A stretch of 49,755 nucleotides of DNA. Source: Streptomyces silvae. GTDB taxonomy: Bacteria > Actinomycetota > Actinomycetes > Streptomycetales > Streptomycetaceae. The notes under the pieces were generated by a model. The model saw only the letters and a list, made by a program, of their open reading frames with translations. It made no database searches and was not told where the DNA came from. The translations under genes and the position numbers were made by a program. This document shows positions 14,478-22,570 of the stretch, one piece after another. The first letter of the stretch is position 1, and every line of letters starts with the position of its first letter. The stretch covers positions 1-49,755 of the forward strand of contig NZ_JAERUC010000063.1 of the NCBI RefSeq assembly GCF_016745505.1, given 5' to 3'.

Positions 14478-15824
14478 GTGAAGCTGACAATTCTTGGCGG
14501 CGGCGGATTCCGGGTCCCTCTCGTGTACGGGGCACTGCTCGGCGATCACGCCGAAGGCCGCGTCTCCCGGGTGACCCTGTACGACACGGACGCGGACCGG
14601 CTCACCGCCGTCGCACGGGTCCTCGCCGACCAGGCGGCCGGCATCGACGACGCGCCCCCGGTCCGCGTCACCGGTGATCTCGACGAGGCCCTGCGGGGCG
14701 CGGACTTCGTGTTCTCCGCCATCCGGGTCGGCGGCCTGGAGGGCCGCGCCGCCGACGAACGCGTCGCGCTCGACGAGGGCGTCCTGGGCCAGGAGACGGT
14801 CGGGGCCGGCGGCATCGCGTACGGGCTGCGCACCGTCCCCGTCGCGACGGACATCGCCCGGCGGATCGCCCGGCTCGCCCCCGACGCGTGGGTCATCAAC
14901 TTCACCAACCCGGCAGGCCTCGTCACCGAGGCCATGTCCCGGCACCTCGGCGACCGGGTCATCGGCATCTGCGACTCGCCCGTGGGCCTCGGCCGCCGGA
15001 TCGCCCGGGTCCTGGGCGCGGACCCGGAGAAGGCCTGGATCGACTACGTGGGGCTCAACCACCTCGGCTGGGTACGCGGCCTGCGGGTCGGCGGCCGTGA
15101 CGAACTCCCGCGCCTCCTCGCGGACCCCGCGCTGCTCGGCTCCTTCGAGGAGGGCAGGCTCTTCGGCCCCGACTGGCTGCGCTCGCTGGGCGCGATCCCC
15201 AACGAGTACCTGCACTACTACTACTTCAACCGGGAAGCGGTCCGCGCCTACCAGGACGCCGAGCAGACCCGGGGCGCCTTCCTGCGCGACCAGCAGGAGG
15301 GCTTCTACGCCCGGATGAAGGACCCCGCCGCGCCGCCGCTGGCCACCTGGGACCGTACGCGTGCCGAGCGTGAGGCGACGTACATGTCGGAGAACCGGGA
15401 CGTGGCCGGGGCAGGTGAGCGCGAGGAGAGCGATCTGGAGTCCGGGGGCTACGAACAGGTGGCGCTCGCCCTGATGCGCGCGATCGCCCGCGACGAGCGC
15501 ACCTCGCTGATCCTCGACGTCCGTAACCGGGGCACCCTCGCCGTGCTCGACGCCGACGCCGTCATCGAGGTGCCGTGCCTGGTCGACGCCAACGGCGCGC
15601 ACCCCGTGGCCGTCGACCCGCTCCCGTACCACGCGGTCGGGCTGGTCACCGCGGTCAAGGGTGTGGAGCGGGCCGTGCTGGAAGCGGCGGAGAGCGGCTC
15701 ACGGGCGTCGGCCGTACGGGCGTTCGCGCTGCACCCGCTGGTCGACTCCGTCTCCGTGGCCCGCCGGCTGGTCGACGGCTACACGAAGGTCCACCCCGGG
15801 CTCGCCTACCTCGACCGGCCGTGA
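14478..15824 (+). CDS. GH4-family glycosidase, probable 6-phospho-beta-glucosidase
   Basis: A 448-residue family-4 glycoside hydrolase. These enzymes use NAD+ and a divalent metal and work by oxidation, elimination and re-reduction. Seen here are the Rossmann loop LGGGGFR (6-12), QETVGAGG (105-112), NFTNPAGL (141-148), a metal-ligand Cys165 in GICDSP, and His195 in GLNHLGW. The most similar group is 6-phospho-beta-glucosidase; alpha-galactosidase and maltose-6-phosphate members of GH4 are possible alternatives. It is cytosolic. No phosphotransferase genes are nearby, so the phosphorylated-substrate assignment is family-based. It appears monocistronic. Confidence 0.87.
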   Translation: MKLTILGGGGFRVPLVYGALLGDHAEGRVSRVTLYDTDADRLTAVARVLADQAAGIDDAPPVRVTGDLDEALRGADFVFSAIRVGGLEGRAADERVALDEGVLGQETVGAGGIAYGLRTVPVATDIARRIARLAPDAWVINFTNPAGLVTEAMSRHLGDRVIGICDSPVGLGRRIARVLGADPEKAWIDYVGLNHLGWVRGLRVGGRDELPRLLADPALLGSFEEGRLFGPDWLRSLGAIPNEYLHYYYFNREAVRAYQDAEQTRGAFLRDQQEGFYARMKDPAAPPLATWDRTRAEREATYMSENRDVAGAGEREESDLESGGYEQVALALMRAIARDERTSLILDVRNRGTLAVLDADAVIEVPCLVDANGAHPVAVDPLPYHAVGLVTAVKGVERAVLEAAESGSRASAVRAFALHPLVDSVSVARRLVDGYTKVHPGLAYLDRP

Positions 15825-15837
15825 CCGGCCCGCCTCG

Positions 15838-16278
15838 TCAGGGGGTCGGCACGGCCTTCGGCCGGCCCGACGGGTCCCAGGTCGGCGCGACACCGGTGAC
15901 CTGACACACCATGAGGAAGAGCGGAATGGGTGGCGTGTACGGCGTACGGCTGTCCGGGGCGTGGATCAGCCGGGGGCGCCCGGCCGGGACGTAGGCCCCC
16001 GCGGCGTACGACGCCTGCTCCGGCCAGTCCAGATCGAGATCCGAGCCCGACGGGACGATCCACCACCACTGGTCGGCGTCGGCGAACACACAGCCGGCGC
16101 GCGGCAGATGCGACATCAGCCGGAAGCCGTAGCGCGCGGGCACACCGACCGCGTCGCAGCCGAGGCTCGCCGACAGCGCGGGCGGCAGCGGGAGCCGGAC
16201 CCGGCCCGGGACGCCGTCCTCCTCCGCGGGGCGGGCCCGGCGCGCGCCGAGCAGCTGGGACAGGGCGTTCCTCAGCAT
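15838..16278 (-). CDS. Conserved hypothetical partner of the adjacent ATP-binding protein
   Basis: A 146-residue protein of no named family. It has a basic Arg-rich N-terminus, a central motif DQWWWIVPSGSDLDLDWP (residues about 81-98) and a Pro-rich C-terminus. I know similar proteins as neighbours of HATPase genes in Streptomyces regulator clusters. The ATG at 16278 overlaps the stop of the upstream ATPase gene by 7 nt (ATGCTGA), indicating coupled translation. The frame also extends upstream to 16311 but only inside the ATPase gene. Function is unknown; a role in the same regulatory complex is inferred from the overlap. Confidence 0.75.
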   Translation of the reverse strand: MLRNALSQLLGARRARPAEEDGVPGRVRLPLPPALSASLGCDAVGVPARYGFRLMSHLPRAGCVFADADQWWWIVPSGSDLDLDWPEQASYAAGAYVPAGRPRLIHAPDSRTPYTPPIPLFLMVCQVTGVAPTWDPSGRPKAVPTP

Positions 16279-16730
16279 GCCGGCTCCGGGCCGTACGGCA
16301 GTTCCGCCCATACGATGCGGCCCGAGTGGTCACCCGCGTCGTGGGAGCCCCAGGCACTGCTCATGGAGTCGACGAGCAGCAGCCCGCGCCCGTGCTCGCC
16401 CTCGGCGGTGAGGGACAGCCGGGGGCCGCCGGGCTGATGCCCCTGGTCCTGCACGGAGATGCGCAGCCGGCCGCCGTCGCAGCGGAGCTCGCAGACGACC
16501 CGGGCGCTCGCGGTGTGCACCACCGCGTTGGTCACGAGCTCGGAGACGATCAGCACCGCCGCGTCGTGCGCGTCCCCGCCCAGCCGCCAGTCCGCCAGCC
16601 GGGCCCGCGTGAGGCGCCGGGCACCGGCCACCGACTCCGGGTGCGCCGACAGGGCGAAGCAGTAACGGAGCGCCTCCGCCCCGGGGCTGAGGTCCATGAG
16701 CCGGGGGATGAGCGCACTGCCAGGTGCCAC
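16272..16730 (-). CDS. Anti-sigma-factor-type ATP-binding protein (HATPase_c_2)
   Basis: A 152-residue RsbW/SpoIIAB-like ATP-binding domain. Visible motifs are the N-box VSELVTNAVVHT and the G1/G2 region VQDQGHQPGG ... GEHGRGLLLVDSMSSAWG. Streptomyces encode dozens of these, often beside XRE and DUF397 genes as here; few have a proven sigma-factor target. The GTG at 16730 is the longest start. An ATG at 16697 is an alternative. It is divergent from the XRE regulator, with a 21-bp palindrome in the shared promoter region. Confidence 0.85.
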   Translation of the reverse strand: MAPGSALIPRLMDLSPGAEALRYCFALSAHPESVAGARRLTRARLADWRLGGDAHDAAVLIVSELVTNAVVHTASARVVCELRCDGGRLRISVQDQGHQPGGPRLSLTAEGEHGRGLLLVDSMSSAWGSHDAGDHSGRIVWAELPYGPEPAC

Positions 16731-16851
16731 GACCGATTCCTCACAGTGGGGGCTGTGTCACGCTTCGCACCGTCCCGGGAGGGGCCGGGCGCACCACGCG
16801 AACTTGGTTCGGATACCAACTCTCCCCCCGACATGAACACTTGGCAAGAGG

Positions 16852-16872
16852 CACTCTGAAAAATTCAGAGTG
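16852..16872. promoter_or_regulatory. 21-bp palindromic operator before the XRE regulator
   Basis: The arms CACTCTGAA (16852-16860) and TTCAGAGTG (16864-16872) are a perfect inverted repeat around AAA. The site lies 62 bp upstream of the GTG at 16935. It follows a TTGGCA -35-like hexamer at 16841-16846. A bound XRE dimer could control both divergent genes. A weaker repeat, TTGGT/ACCAA, lies at 16804-16819. Confidence 0.65.
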
Positions 16873-16934
16873 GCTGTGTCCCTGAGGCCATGCGCATGGC
16901 ACACTGCTCGCAACAGCGCATCGGGAGGTCTGAA

Positions 16935-17795
16935 GTGAGCGAACCGCGGTCCGCCCCGACCGTGGGCCAGGTCGTTCTCGGTAAGCGCCTGCAGGATCTG
17001 CGGGAGCGCGTCGGCCTGAGCCGTGACCAGGCGGCGAAGGTCCTCCGTGTCGCCCCGGGGACCATACGCAGGATGGAGACCGCCGAGGTCGGGCTGAAGA
17101 TCCCGTACGTCCAGCTCCTCCTCAAGGCCTACGGCATCGCCGACGACGAGACCGACGCCTTCGTCGAACTCGCGGAAGAGGCCAACAAACCCGGCTGGTG
17201 GCAGCGCTTCCACGACGTGCTGCCCGACTGGTTCAGCATGTACGTCAGCCTGGAGGGCGCCGCCAGCCTCCTGCGCACGTACGAGCCGCACTTCGTCCCC
17301 GGCCTGCTGCAGACCGAGGACTACGCGCGCTCCGTCCTGCGCACCGGCGCCGTCGGCCAGACCAGGCCCGCCGACATCGAGCGCCATGTGGCGCTGCGGA
17401 TGGAACGGCAGTCGCTGCTCACCAAGGCGGAGGCGCCCAAGCTCTGGGTGGTCATGGACGAGACCGTCCTGCGCCGCCCCGTCGGCAGCGCCGACGCGAT
17501 GCGGGCCCAGGTCGACCGTCTGCTCGAAGCGACGGAACTGCCCAACGTGACCCTCCAGATCGCGGAGTTCGCGACGGGTCACCACCCCGGCACGTACGGC
17601 CCGTTCGTCCTGTTCCGCTTCGCGGTCCCGGAACTGCCCGACATGGTCTACAGCGAGTACCTGACGGGGGCCGTGTACTTCGACGCGCGCCCCGAGGTGG
17701 CTTCCTACCTCGAGGTCATGGACCGCATGGCGGCTCAGGCCGCAACTGCACAACGCACGAAGGAAATCCTCAGGGACTTCCGCAAGGAGCTGTGA
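16935..17795 (+). CDS. WhiJ-like XRE regulator with DUF5753 domain
   Basis: A 286-residue regulator. Residues about 10-65 form an HTH_31/XRE domain (LGKRLQDLRERVGLSRDQAA, LRVAPGTIRRMETAEVG). The rest is DUF5753 (YEPHFVPGLLQTEDYARSVL, RMERQ, PFVLFRF, VYSEYLTGAVYF). WhiJ and its paralogues in S. coelicolor have this layout and work with small DUF397/BldB-type proteins. I chose the GTG at 16935 because GGGAGG sits 6 nt upstream; the longer ATG at 16890 has no ribosome binding site. The stop overlaps the DUF397 start by 1 nt. Confidence 0.9.
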   Translation: MSEPRSAPTVGQVVLGKRLQDLRERVGLSRDQAAKVLRVAPGTIRRMETAEVGLKIPYVQLLLKAYGIADDETDAFVELAEEANKPGWWQRFHDVLPDWFSMYVSLEGAASLLRTYEPHFVPGLLQTEDYARSVLRTGAVGQTRPADIERHVALRMERQSLLTKAEAPKLWVVMDETVLRRPVGSADAMRAQVDRLLEATELPNVTLQIAEFATGHHPGTYGPFVLFRFAVPELPDMVYSEYLTGAVYFDARPEVASYLEVMDRMAAQAATAQRTKEILRDFRKEL

Positions 17796-18031
17796 TGAAC
17801 CACATATACAACGGCATGCCGGCCGCCGACCTCGGCACCGAAGGCTGGTACAAGCCGTGGAGCGGTGGTAATGGGGGCAATTGCATCGAGGCCATGAAGC
17901 TGGCCGACGGCAGGGTGGCGGTCCGCCAGTCGGCGGACCCGGACGGCCCCGCGCTCATCTACTCCAACGGCGAGATCGCCGCCTTCATCCAGGGAGCCAA
18001 GTCCGGACAGGCGGATTTCCTCCTCACCTGA
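17795..18031 (+). CDS. DUF397 small protein
   Basis: A 78-residue DUF397 protein with WYKPWSGGNGGNCIEAM, VAVRQSADPDGPALIYSNGE and an AFIQGAKSGQADFLL end. These match the family pattern of a variable N-terminus, a central Cys and a regular C-terminus. Members are encoded next to WhiJ-type XRE regulators and are thought to modulate them. The ATG overlaps the XRE stop (TGATG) and follows AAGGAG, so production is coupled to the regulator. Confidence 0.92.
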   Translation: MNHIYNGMPAADLGTEGWYKPWSGGNGGNCIEAMKLADGRVAVRQSADPDGPALIYSNGEIAAFIQGAKSGQADFLLT

Positions 18032-18095
18032 CCCGCAGCCGTCTATCGTCGCACCACACGCTGTTCGCCGAAGTCCCCGACCAACGGAGTGCGTT

Positions 18096-18905
18096 ATGAC
18101 CGGGCAGGAATCCCAGGCCGTCGAGATCGACACGAGCAAGCCGCATCCCGCGCGGATGTACGACTGGTTCCTCGGCGGCAAGGACAACTACCCGGTCGAC
18201 GAACAGATGGCGAAGCAGCTGCTCTCGCTGGACGCCCGCGGCCGTGACATGGCCCGCGTCAACCGTGCGTTCATGCACCGGGCGACCCGCTGGCTCACCG
18301 AGAACGGCGTGCGCCAGTTCCTCGACATCGGCTCCGGCATACCCACCGAGCCGAACCTCCACCAGATCGCCCAGCGGACCGCACCGGACGCCCGCGTCGT
18401 CTACTGCGACAACGACCCGATCGTGCTCGCGCACGCCGCGGCGCTGCTGCGTTCCACCCCCGAGGGCGCCACCGAGTACATCCAGGCCGACGCCCGCCGG
18501 CCCGACGCCATCCTGGAGGCGGCCGGCAAGATCCTCGACTTCGACCGGCCGATCGCGCTCTCCCTCCTCGCCCTGCTCCACTTCGTCGACGACGAGGACG
18601 GGGCCGCCGACCTCGTCGACCGGCTGGTGGAGCGGCTGCCCTCCGGCAGCTACCTGGTGCTCTCGCACACCACCGGGGACTTCGACCCCGAGGGCGCCGC
18701 CAAGGCCCGTGCCATGTACAAGGCCCGGGGGATGACCCTGCGCCCCCGCTCGCGCGCCGAACTCACCGCCTTCTTCCACGGCCTCGAACTCGTCGAGCCG
18801 GGCGTCTCGCTCTCCGCGGAGTGGCGTCCCGAGCTCGGCGAGGCCATCGACGTACCCGGCAACGAGCCGATCCCCGGCTACGCGGGCGTGGCACGCAAGC
18901 GCTGA
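18096..18905 (+). CDS. DUF574-type SAM-dependent methyltransferase
   Basis: A 269-residue member of the Methyltransf_19 (DUF574) family. It begins with the typical HPARMYDWFLGGKDNYPVD, then has a SAM-binding loop FLDIGSGIPTEPN (about residues 75-87), the acidic strand YCDNDPIV and an HFVDDEDG region. Streptomyces carry many paralogues with unknown substrates, frequently beside XRE/DUF397/ATPase clusters. The ATG follows a GGAG ribosome binding site, with 64 nt separating it from the DUF397 gene. Family call is firm; substrate is unknown. Confidence 0.9.
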   Translation: MTGQESQAVEIDTSKPHPARMYDWFLGGKDNYPVDEQMAKQLLSLDARGRDMARVNRAFMHRATRWLTENGVRQFLDIGSGIPTEPNLHQIAQRTAPDARVVYCDNDPIVLAHAAALLRSTPEGATEYIQADARRPDAILEAAGKILDFDRPIALSLLALLHFVDDEDGAADLVDRLVERLPSGSYLVLSHTTGDFDPEGAAKARAMYKARGMTLRPRSRAELTAFFHGLELVEPGVSLSAEWRPELGEAIDVPGNEPIPGYAGVARKR

Positions 18906-18960
18906 CCCGGGGGCCGGCGGGGCTTTCCGTGCCGCCTGCCGGGTGCGTGGGCCCACGGGG

Positions 18961-18966
18961 GACAAT
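18961..18966 (+). promoter_or_regulatory. -10 element of a leaderless YchJ-family transcript
   Basis: GACAAT ends 6 nt before the ATG at 18973. No ribosome binding site precedes that start. Confidence 0.4.
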
Positions 18967-18972
18967 GGGCGC

Positions 18973-19422
18973 ATGTCACGACGTACCTCACGCCCCCGCC
19001 GGCCGGACGCTCCACCGGCGGGGCCTCCGCGGATCACCCCGACGGCACCGTGCCCCTGCGGCCTCCCGGCCGCCTACGGCGAGTGCTGCGGCCGGTTCCA
19101 CGCGGGCACCGCCGCAGCCCCGACGTGCGAGGCGCTGATGCGTTCGCGGTACGCGGCCTTCGTCGTCCAGGACGCCGGGTACCTCCTGCGTACGTGGCAC
19201 CCGTCGACCCGGCCGACCGCCGTCGACTTCGACCCGGCGATGCGCTGGACCGGGCTGGAGATCCTGGAGACCACCGAGGGCAGCGCCTTCCACACCACCG
19301 GCACGGTCACCTTCCGCGCCCACTACACCGACGACGGCAGGCCCGACGCGCTCCACGAGAAGAGCCGCTTCGTCCGCGAGCAGGGCGCGTGGGTGTACGA
19401 GGCGGGCGTCTTCGTCGACTGA
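18973..19422 (+). CDS. YchJ/UPF0225-family SEC-C motif protein
   Basis: A 149-residue protein. After a basic, Pro/Arg-rich N-terminus it has a cysteine cluster CPCG...CCGRF (residues about 27-41), then LMRSRYAAFVVQDAGYLLRTWHP in pieces, and a NTF2-like C-terminal half ending WVYEAGVFVD. This is the UPF0225/YchJ pattern; the zinc-binding N-terminal motif resembles SEC-C. Biological role is not established. The ATG at 18973 is preferred on -10 spacing; the frame opens 10 codons earlier at 18943. Confidence 0.85.
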   Translation: MSRRTSRPRRPDAPPAGPPRITPTAPCPCGLPAAYGECCGRFHAGTAAAPTCEALMRSRYAAFVVQDAGYLLRTWHPSTRPTAVDFDPAMRWTGLEILETTEGSAFHTTGTVTFRAHYTDDGRPDALHEKSRFVREQGAWVYEAGVFVD

Positions 19423-19501
19423 TAGTCCGTTGCACGGGTGCGCCGGGTGATCCGCAGGATGCGCGGGTTCCGATCCGGTGGCCGCGCACGGGACCGGTGC
19501 C

Positions 19502-21574
19502 TCAGGCCGGGGCCACCGCCCGCTCGGGCGGGGCGAGCTGCTGTTCCAGGTCCTCCGCGAGCAGCCGCTTGGCGATCACGTCGACCGCCGCGCGCAGCTG
19601 CCGGTCGTCGGGCCGGGCGCCGTCCTCGGCCAGCCGTTCGTTGAGCCAGCGGCCCCAGGCGTCCGAGATCACCGCCGCCTCGCGGCTCCCCGCCGCCGTA
19701 TGGGTGAAGAGCCTGCCGTCCCCGGTGAGGTACCCCTCCTCGATCATCCGGTCGAAGACGGGCACCAGCACCTCCGGCGGGAGGCGGTGCCGGGCGGCGA
19801 TCAGCCTGAGTCCCGCGTGGCCGACCATCCGGGTGAAGAGGTCGACCTGCATCACGGCCCAGGCCCCCGCCATGTCGAGCCGGGTGTCCGACTCCGCGGT
19901 GATCCGCCTCGCCGTGTCGGGCCCGGCCTGGCTCAGGATCCTGGCCACGGCTGATTCCAGCAGCTGCGCCCGGTCCCCGGTGCTCGGCTGGGCGAAGCCC
20001 TCACCCATGTCGGTCGAGCTCGCCCGGGCGCTGTCGCGCAGCTTCACCTGCTTGAGGAAGAGCGAGACGACGAAGCCCAGCAGGGCCACCGGCACCGTCC
20101 ACAGGAAGACCGTGTGCAGGGTGTCCGCGTAGGCCTGGGCGAGGGGTGCGGTCTGTTCGGCTGGCAGGGCGTGCACGGCCTTCGGGTTCTCCGCGACCCC
20201 GGCCAGCGTGGCCGGATCACCGCCCGCCCGCGCCGCCTGCTCGACGCCCTGCGTCAGATTCGGCCGCAGGGCGTTGGCGTAGATCGTGCCGAACACCGCC
20301 GTGCCGAACGAGCTGCCGAGCGTACGGAAGAAGGTCACCCCGGACGTCGCGGTCCCGAGGTCCGAGTAGTCGACCGTGTTCTGCACGGCGATCGTCAGCA
20401 CCTGCATCGACAAGCCGATGCCGATGCCCAGCACCAGCATGTACAGCGACTCCAGCCAGGTCCCGGTGCCGGGGCCCATCCGGGACAGGAGATAGAGGCC
20501 CGCCGCCATCACCAGTGAACCGATGACGGGGAAGACACGGTAGTGGCCGGTCTTGCTCACCACGTTGCCGCTGAAGATCGAGGCCGCCAGCAGGCCGATC
20601 ACCAGGGGAAGGGTCCGCACGCCGGAGAGTGTGGCCGAGTCCCCGTCGACGTACTGCAGATAGGTGGGCAGGTAGATCATCGCGCCGAGCATGGCGAAGC
20701 CCACGATGAAGCTCAGGATGGAGCAGACCGCGAACACCGGGTTACGGAACAGCCGCATCGGCAGCATCGGCTCCTTCGCCCGTGTCTCCACGAGGCAGAA
20801 GAGCGCCAGGGCTACGAGACCGCCGACGAAGAGGCCGATGATGACCGGTGAGCCCCACGCGTACTCGTTGCCGCCCCAGCTGGTGCCGAGGATCAGCGCG
20901 CTCGCGCCGGCGGCGACCAGGGCGATGCCCAGGTAGTCGATGACCGGGCGCCCGGCCGCACGGACGGAGGGGATGGTGCGGGCGGCGGCGATGACCACCA
21001 CGATCGCGATCGGCACATTGACGTAGAACGCCCACCGCCAGGTCAGATGGTCGGTGAACAGCCCGCCCAGCAGGGGGCCGACCACCGTGGCGACGCCGAA
21101 GACCGCACCGATCGCCCCCTGGTACTTGCCCCGTTCGCGCAGCGGGATGACATCGGCGATCAGCGCCATGGCGGTGACCATCAGCCCGCCCGCGCCGATG
21201 CCCTGCACACCACGCCAGATGATCAGCAGCAGCATGTTGGAGGCGAGGCCGCAGAGGAACGAGCCCGTGATGAAGATGACGGCCGAGATCTGGAAGATCA
21301 GCTTCCGGCCGAAGAGGTCGCCGAACTTGCCGACCAGGACCGTCGCCACCGTCTCCGCCAGCAGATACGCCGTCACCACCCACGACATGTGCTCCGCGCC
21401 GCCGAGGTCCGAGACGATCGTGGGAAGCGCTGTCCCCACGATCGTCTGGTCCAGCGCGGCGAGCAGGATCCCCAGCACGATCGTGGCGAACACGATGTTC
21501 CGGCGCCGGGGGTCGAGGACGGGTGGCGCTGCGGCACTCTGCGCGGCGGGGGAGGTCTCGCTGGCAGTGGTCAC
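19502..21574 (-). CDS. DHA2-family (14-TM) drug efflux MFS transporter with C-terminal extension
   Basis: A 690-residue transporter. About 14 membrane helices fill residues 28-520. They include the DHA2 opening [19 protein letters not shown], motif A ([10 protein letters not shown]) and the drug-antiporter motif C region ([12 protein letters not shown]). An extra soluble C-terminal domain of about 150 residues follows (540-690). It has a winged-helix-like pattern ([35 protein letters not shown]), which is longer than the usual DHA2 end. Likely substrates are toxic organic cations or antibiotics. The GTG at 21574 follows GAGGG. The extension's function is unknown. Confidence 0.88.
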   Translation of the reverse strand: MTTASETSPAAQSAAAPPVLDPRRRNIVFATIVLGILLAALDQTIVGTALPTIVSDLGGAEHMSWVVTAYLLAETVATVLVGKFGDLFGRKLIFQISAVIFITGSFLCGLASNMLLLIIWRGVQGIGAGGLMVTAMALIADVIPLRERGKYQGAIGAVFGVATVVGPLLGGLFTDHLTWRWAFYVNVPIAIVVVIAAARTIPSVRAAGRPVIDYLGIALVAAGASALILGTSWGGNEYAWGSPVIIGLFVGGLVALALFCLVETRAKEPMLPMRLFRNPVFAVCSILSFIVGFAMLGAMIYLPTYLQYVDGDSATLSGVRTLPLVIGLLAASIFSGNVVSKTGHYRVFPVIGSLVMAAGLYLLSRMGPGTGTWLESLYMLVLGIGIGLSMQVLTIAVQNTVDYSDLGTATSGVTFFRTLGSSFGTAVFGTIYANALRPNLTQGVEQAARAGGDPATLAGVAENPKAVHALPAEQTAPLAQAYADTLHTVFLWTVPVALLGFVVSLFLKQVKLRDSARASSTDMGEGFAQPSTGDRAQLLESAVARILSQAGPDTARRITAESDTRLDMAGAWAVMQVDLFTRMVGHAGLRLIAARHRLPPEVLVPVFDRMIEEGYLTGDGRLFTHTAAGSREAAVISDAWGRWLNERLAEDGARPDDRQLRAAVDVIAKRLLAEDLEQQLAPPERAVAPA

Positions 21575-21628
21575 CCTCGCACCCTCACACCCGGCCCTGG
21601 CCCACGCATGCGGGGGCAGCCGGACGGG

Positions 21629-22465
21629 TCAGGCCAGCAGCTCCCGTACGGAGTCCCTCATCCGGGCCACGAACGCCTCGCGGACCCGGTCGGACACCAG
21701 GTCGAGCGACAGATACGGATTGAGGTCCTCCAGCTCGACGAGCAGCAGCCCGCCCTCCGGTGTGCGGCAGGCGTCCACCCGCTGGATGCCGTGCGTGAGG
21801 GTGTTCCACTCGACGAAGCGACGCGCGAAGTCCAGGTCGGCCGCCGTCGGCGCGTACGGTTCGAGGACCCAGCGCCGGTCCGGATGCGGGGCGTGCAGGG
21901 CGTACTGGAAGTCGTGTCCGACGAAGTAGAAGGACACCTCGTAGCGGAAGTCGATCCGGGGCTGGACCAGCAGTGTGCCGTCGGCGCCCTCCGGATACTC
22001 CGGCTCGTCGGTGAACCGCAGTCCCACCGAGTCCGCGCCGAGCTTCGGCTTGACCACGTACCCCGCCGAGCGGGGGAGCAGCCCGAGGTCCGCCGCACGG
22101 TCCACGGTCGGGATCACCGGGAAGCCGGCCCGGCTCAGATCGACCAGATACTGCTTGCCCGCCATGTCACCGCGCCCGTCGAGCGAGTTGTGGACCCGGG
22201 CCCCCGACTCCAGCGCCATGGTGCGGAACGCGTCGTACGCCTCCTGGTAGTGCAGGACCGGTCCGCTGTTGCGGACGACCACCGCGTCGAACCGGTCGAG
22301 CAGCGCCGCCGCGTCCCGGGGGTGACAGAGCGCGACATCGAAGGTCTCACGCAGCCGGGACGTCAGGAAGATGTCCTCGTCGCAGTAGCGCCGCCCCTGC
22401 GCCTCGTACGCGAGATCGGTGACGAACAGGACGGACGGACGGGATGCTCCGGACACGGCGATCAA
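21629..22465 (-). CDS. ATP-grasp family ligase-like protein
   Basis: A 278-residue protein with the RimK/glutathione-synthetase type ATP-grasp pattern. It has an N-terminal fold (SVLFVTDLAYEAQGRRYCDEDI), a small domain with lysine (GYVVKPKLGADSVGLRF) and a C-terminal ATP/Mg part ending LLLVELEDLNPYLSLD. Such enzymes join a carboxylate to an amine; the substrate here is unknown. I chose the TTG at 22465 because GGGAG lies 5 nt before it; a GTG at 22456 is the alternative. It is divergent from a P450 gene about 105 bp away, so the two might act on one metabolite. Confidence 0.72.
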   Translation of the reverse strand: MIAVSGASRPSVLFVTDLAYEAQGRRYCDEDIFLTSRLRETFDVALCHPRDAAALLDRFDAVVVRNSGPVLHYQEAYDAFRTMALESGARVHNSLDGRGDMAGKQYLVDLSRAGFPVIPTVDRAADLGLLPRSAGYVVKPKLGADSVGLRFTDEPEYPEGADGTLLVQPRIDFRYEVSFYFVGHDFQYALHAPHPDRRWVLEPYAPTAADLDFARRFVEWNTLTHGIQRVDACRTPEGGLLLVELEDLNPYLSLDLVSDRVREAFVARMRDSVRELLA

Positions 22466-22570
22466 GAATACTCCCAGGGGGTTCGGTATTCGGCTGAAGG
22501 TCAATAGCCTTGCTGGTGCTGCCCGTTCACTGCCATGAAGCACTCCGGTCCCTTCCCGCAGGAGTCATAC

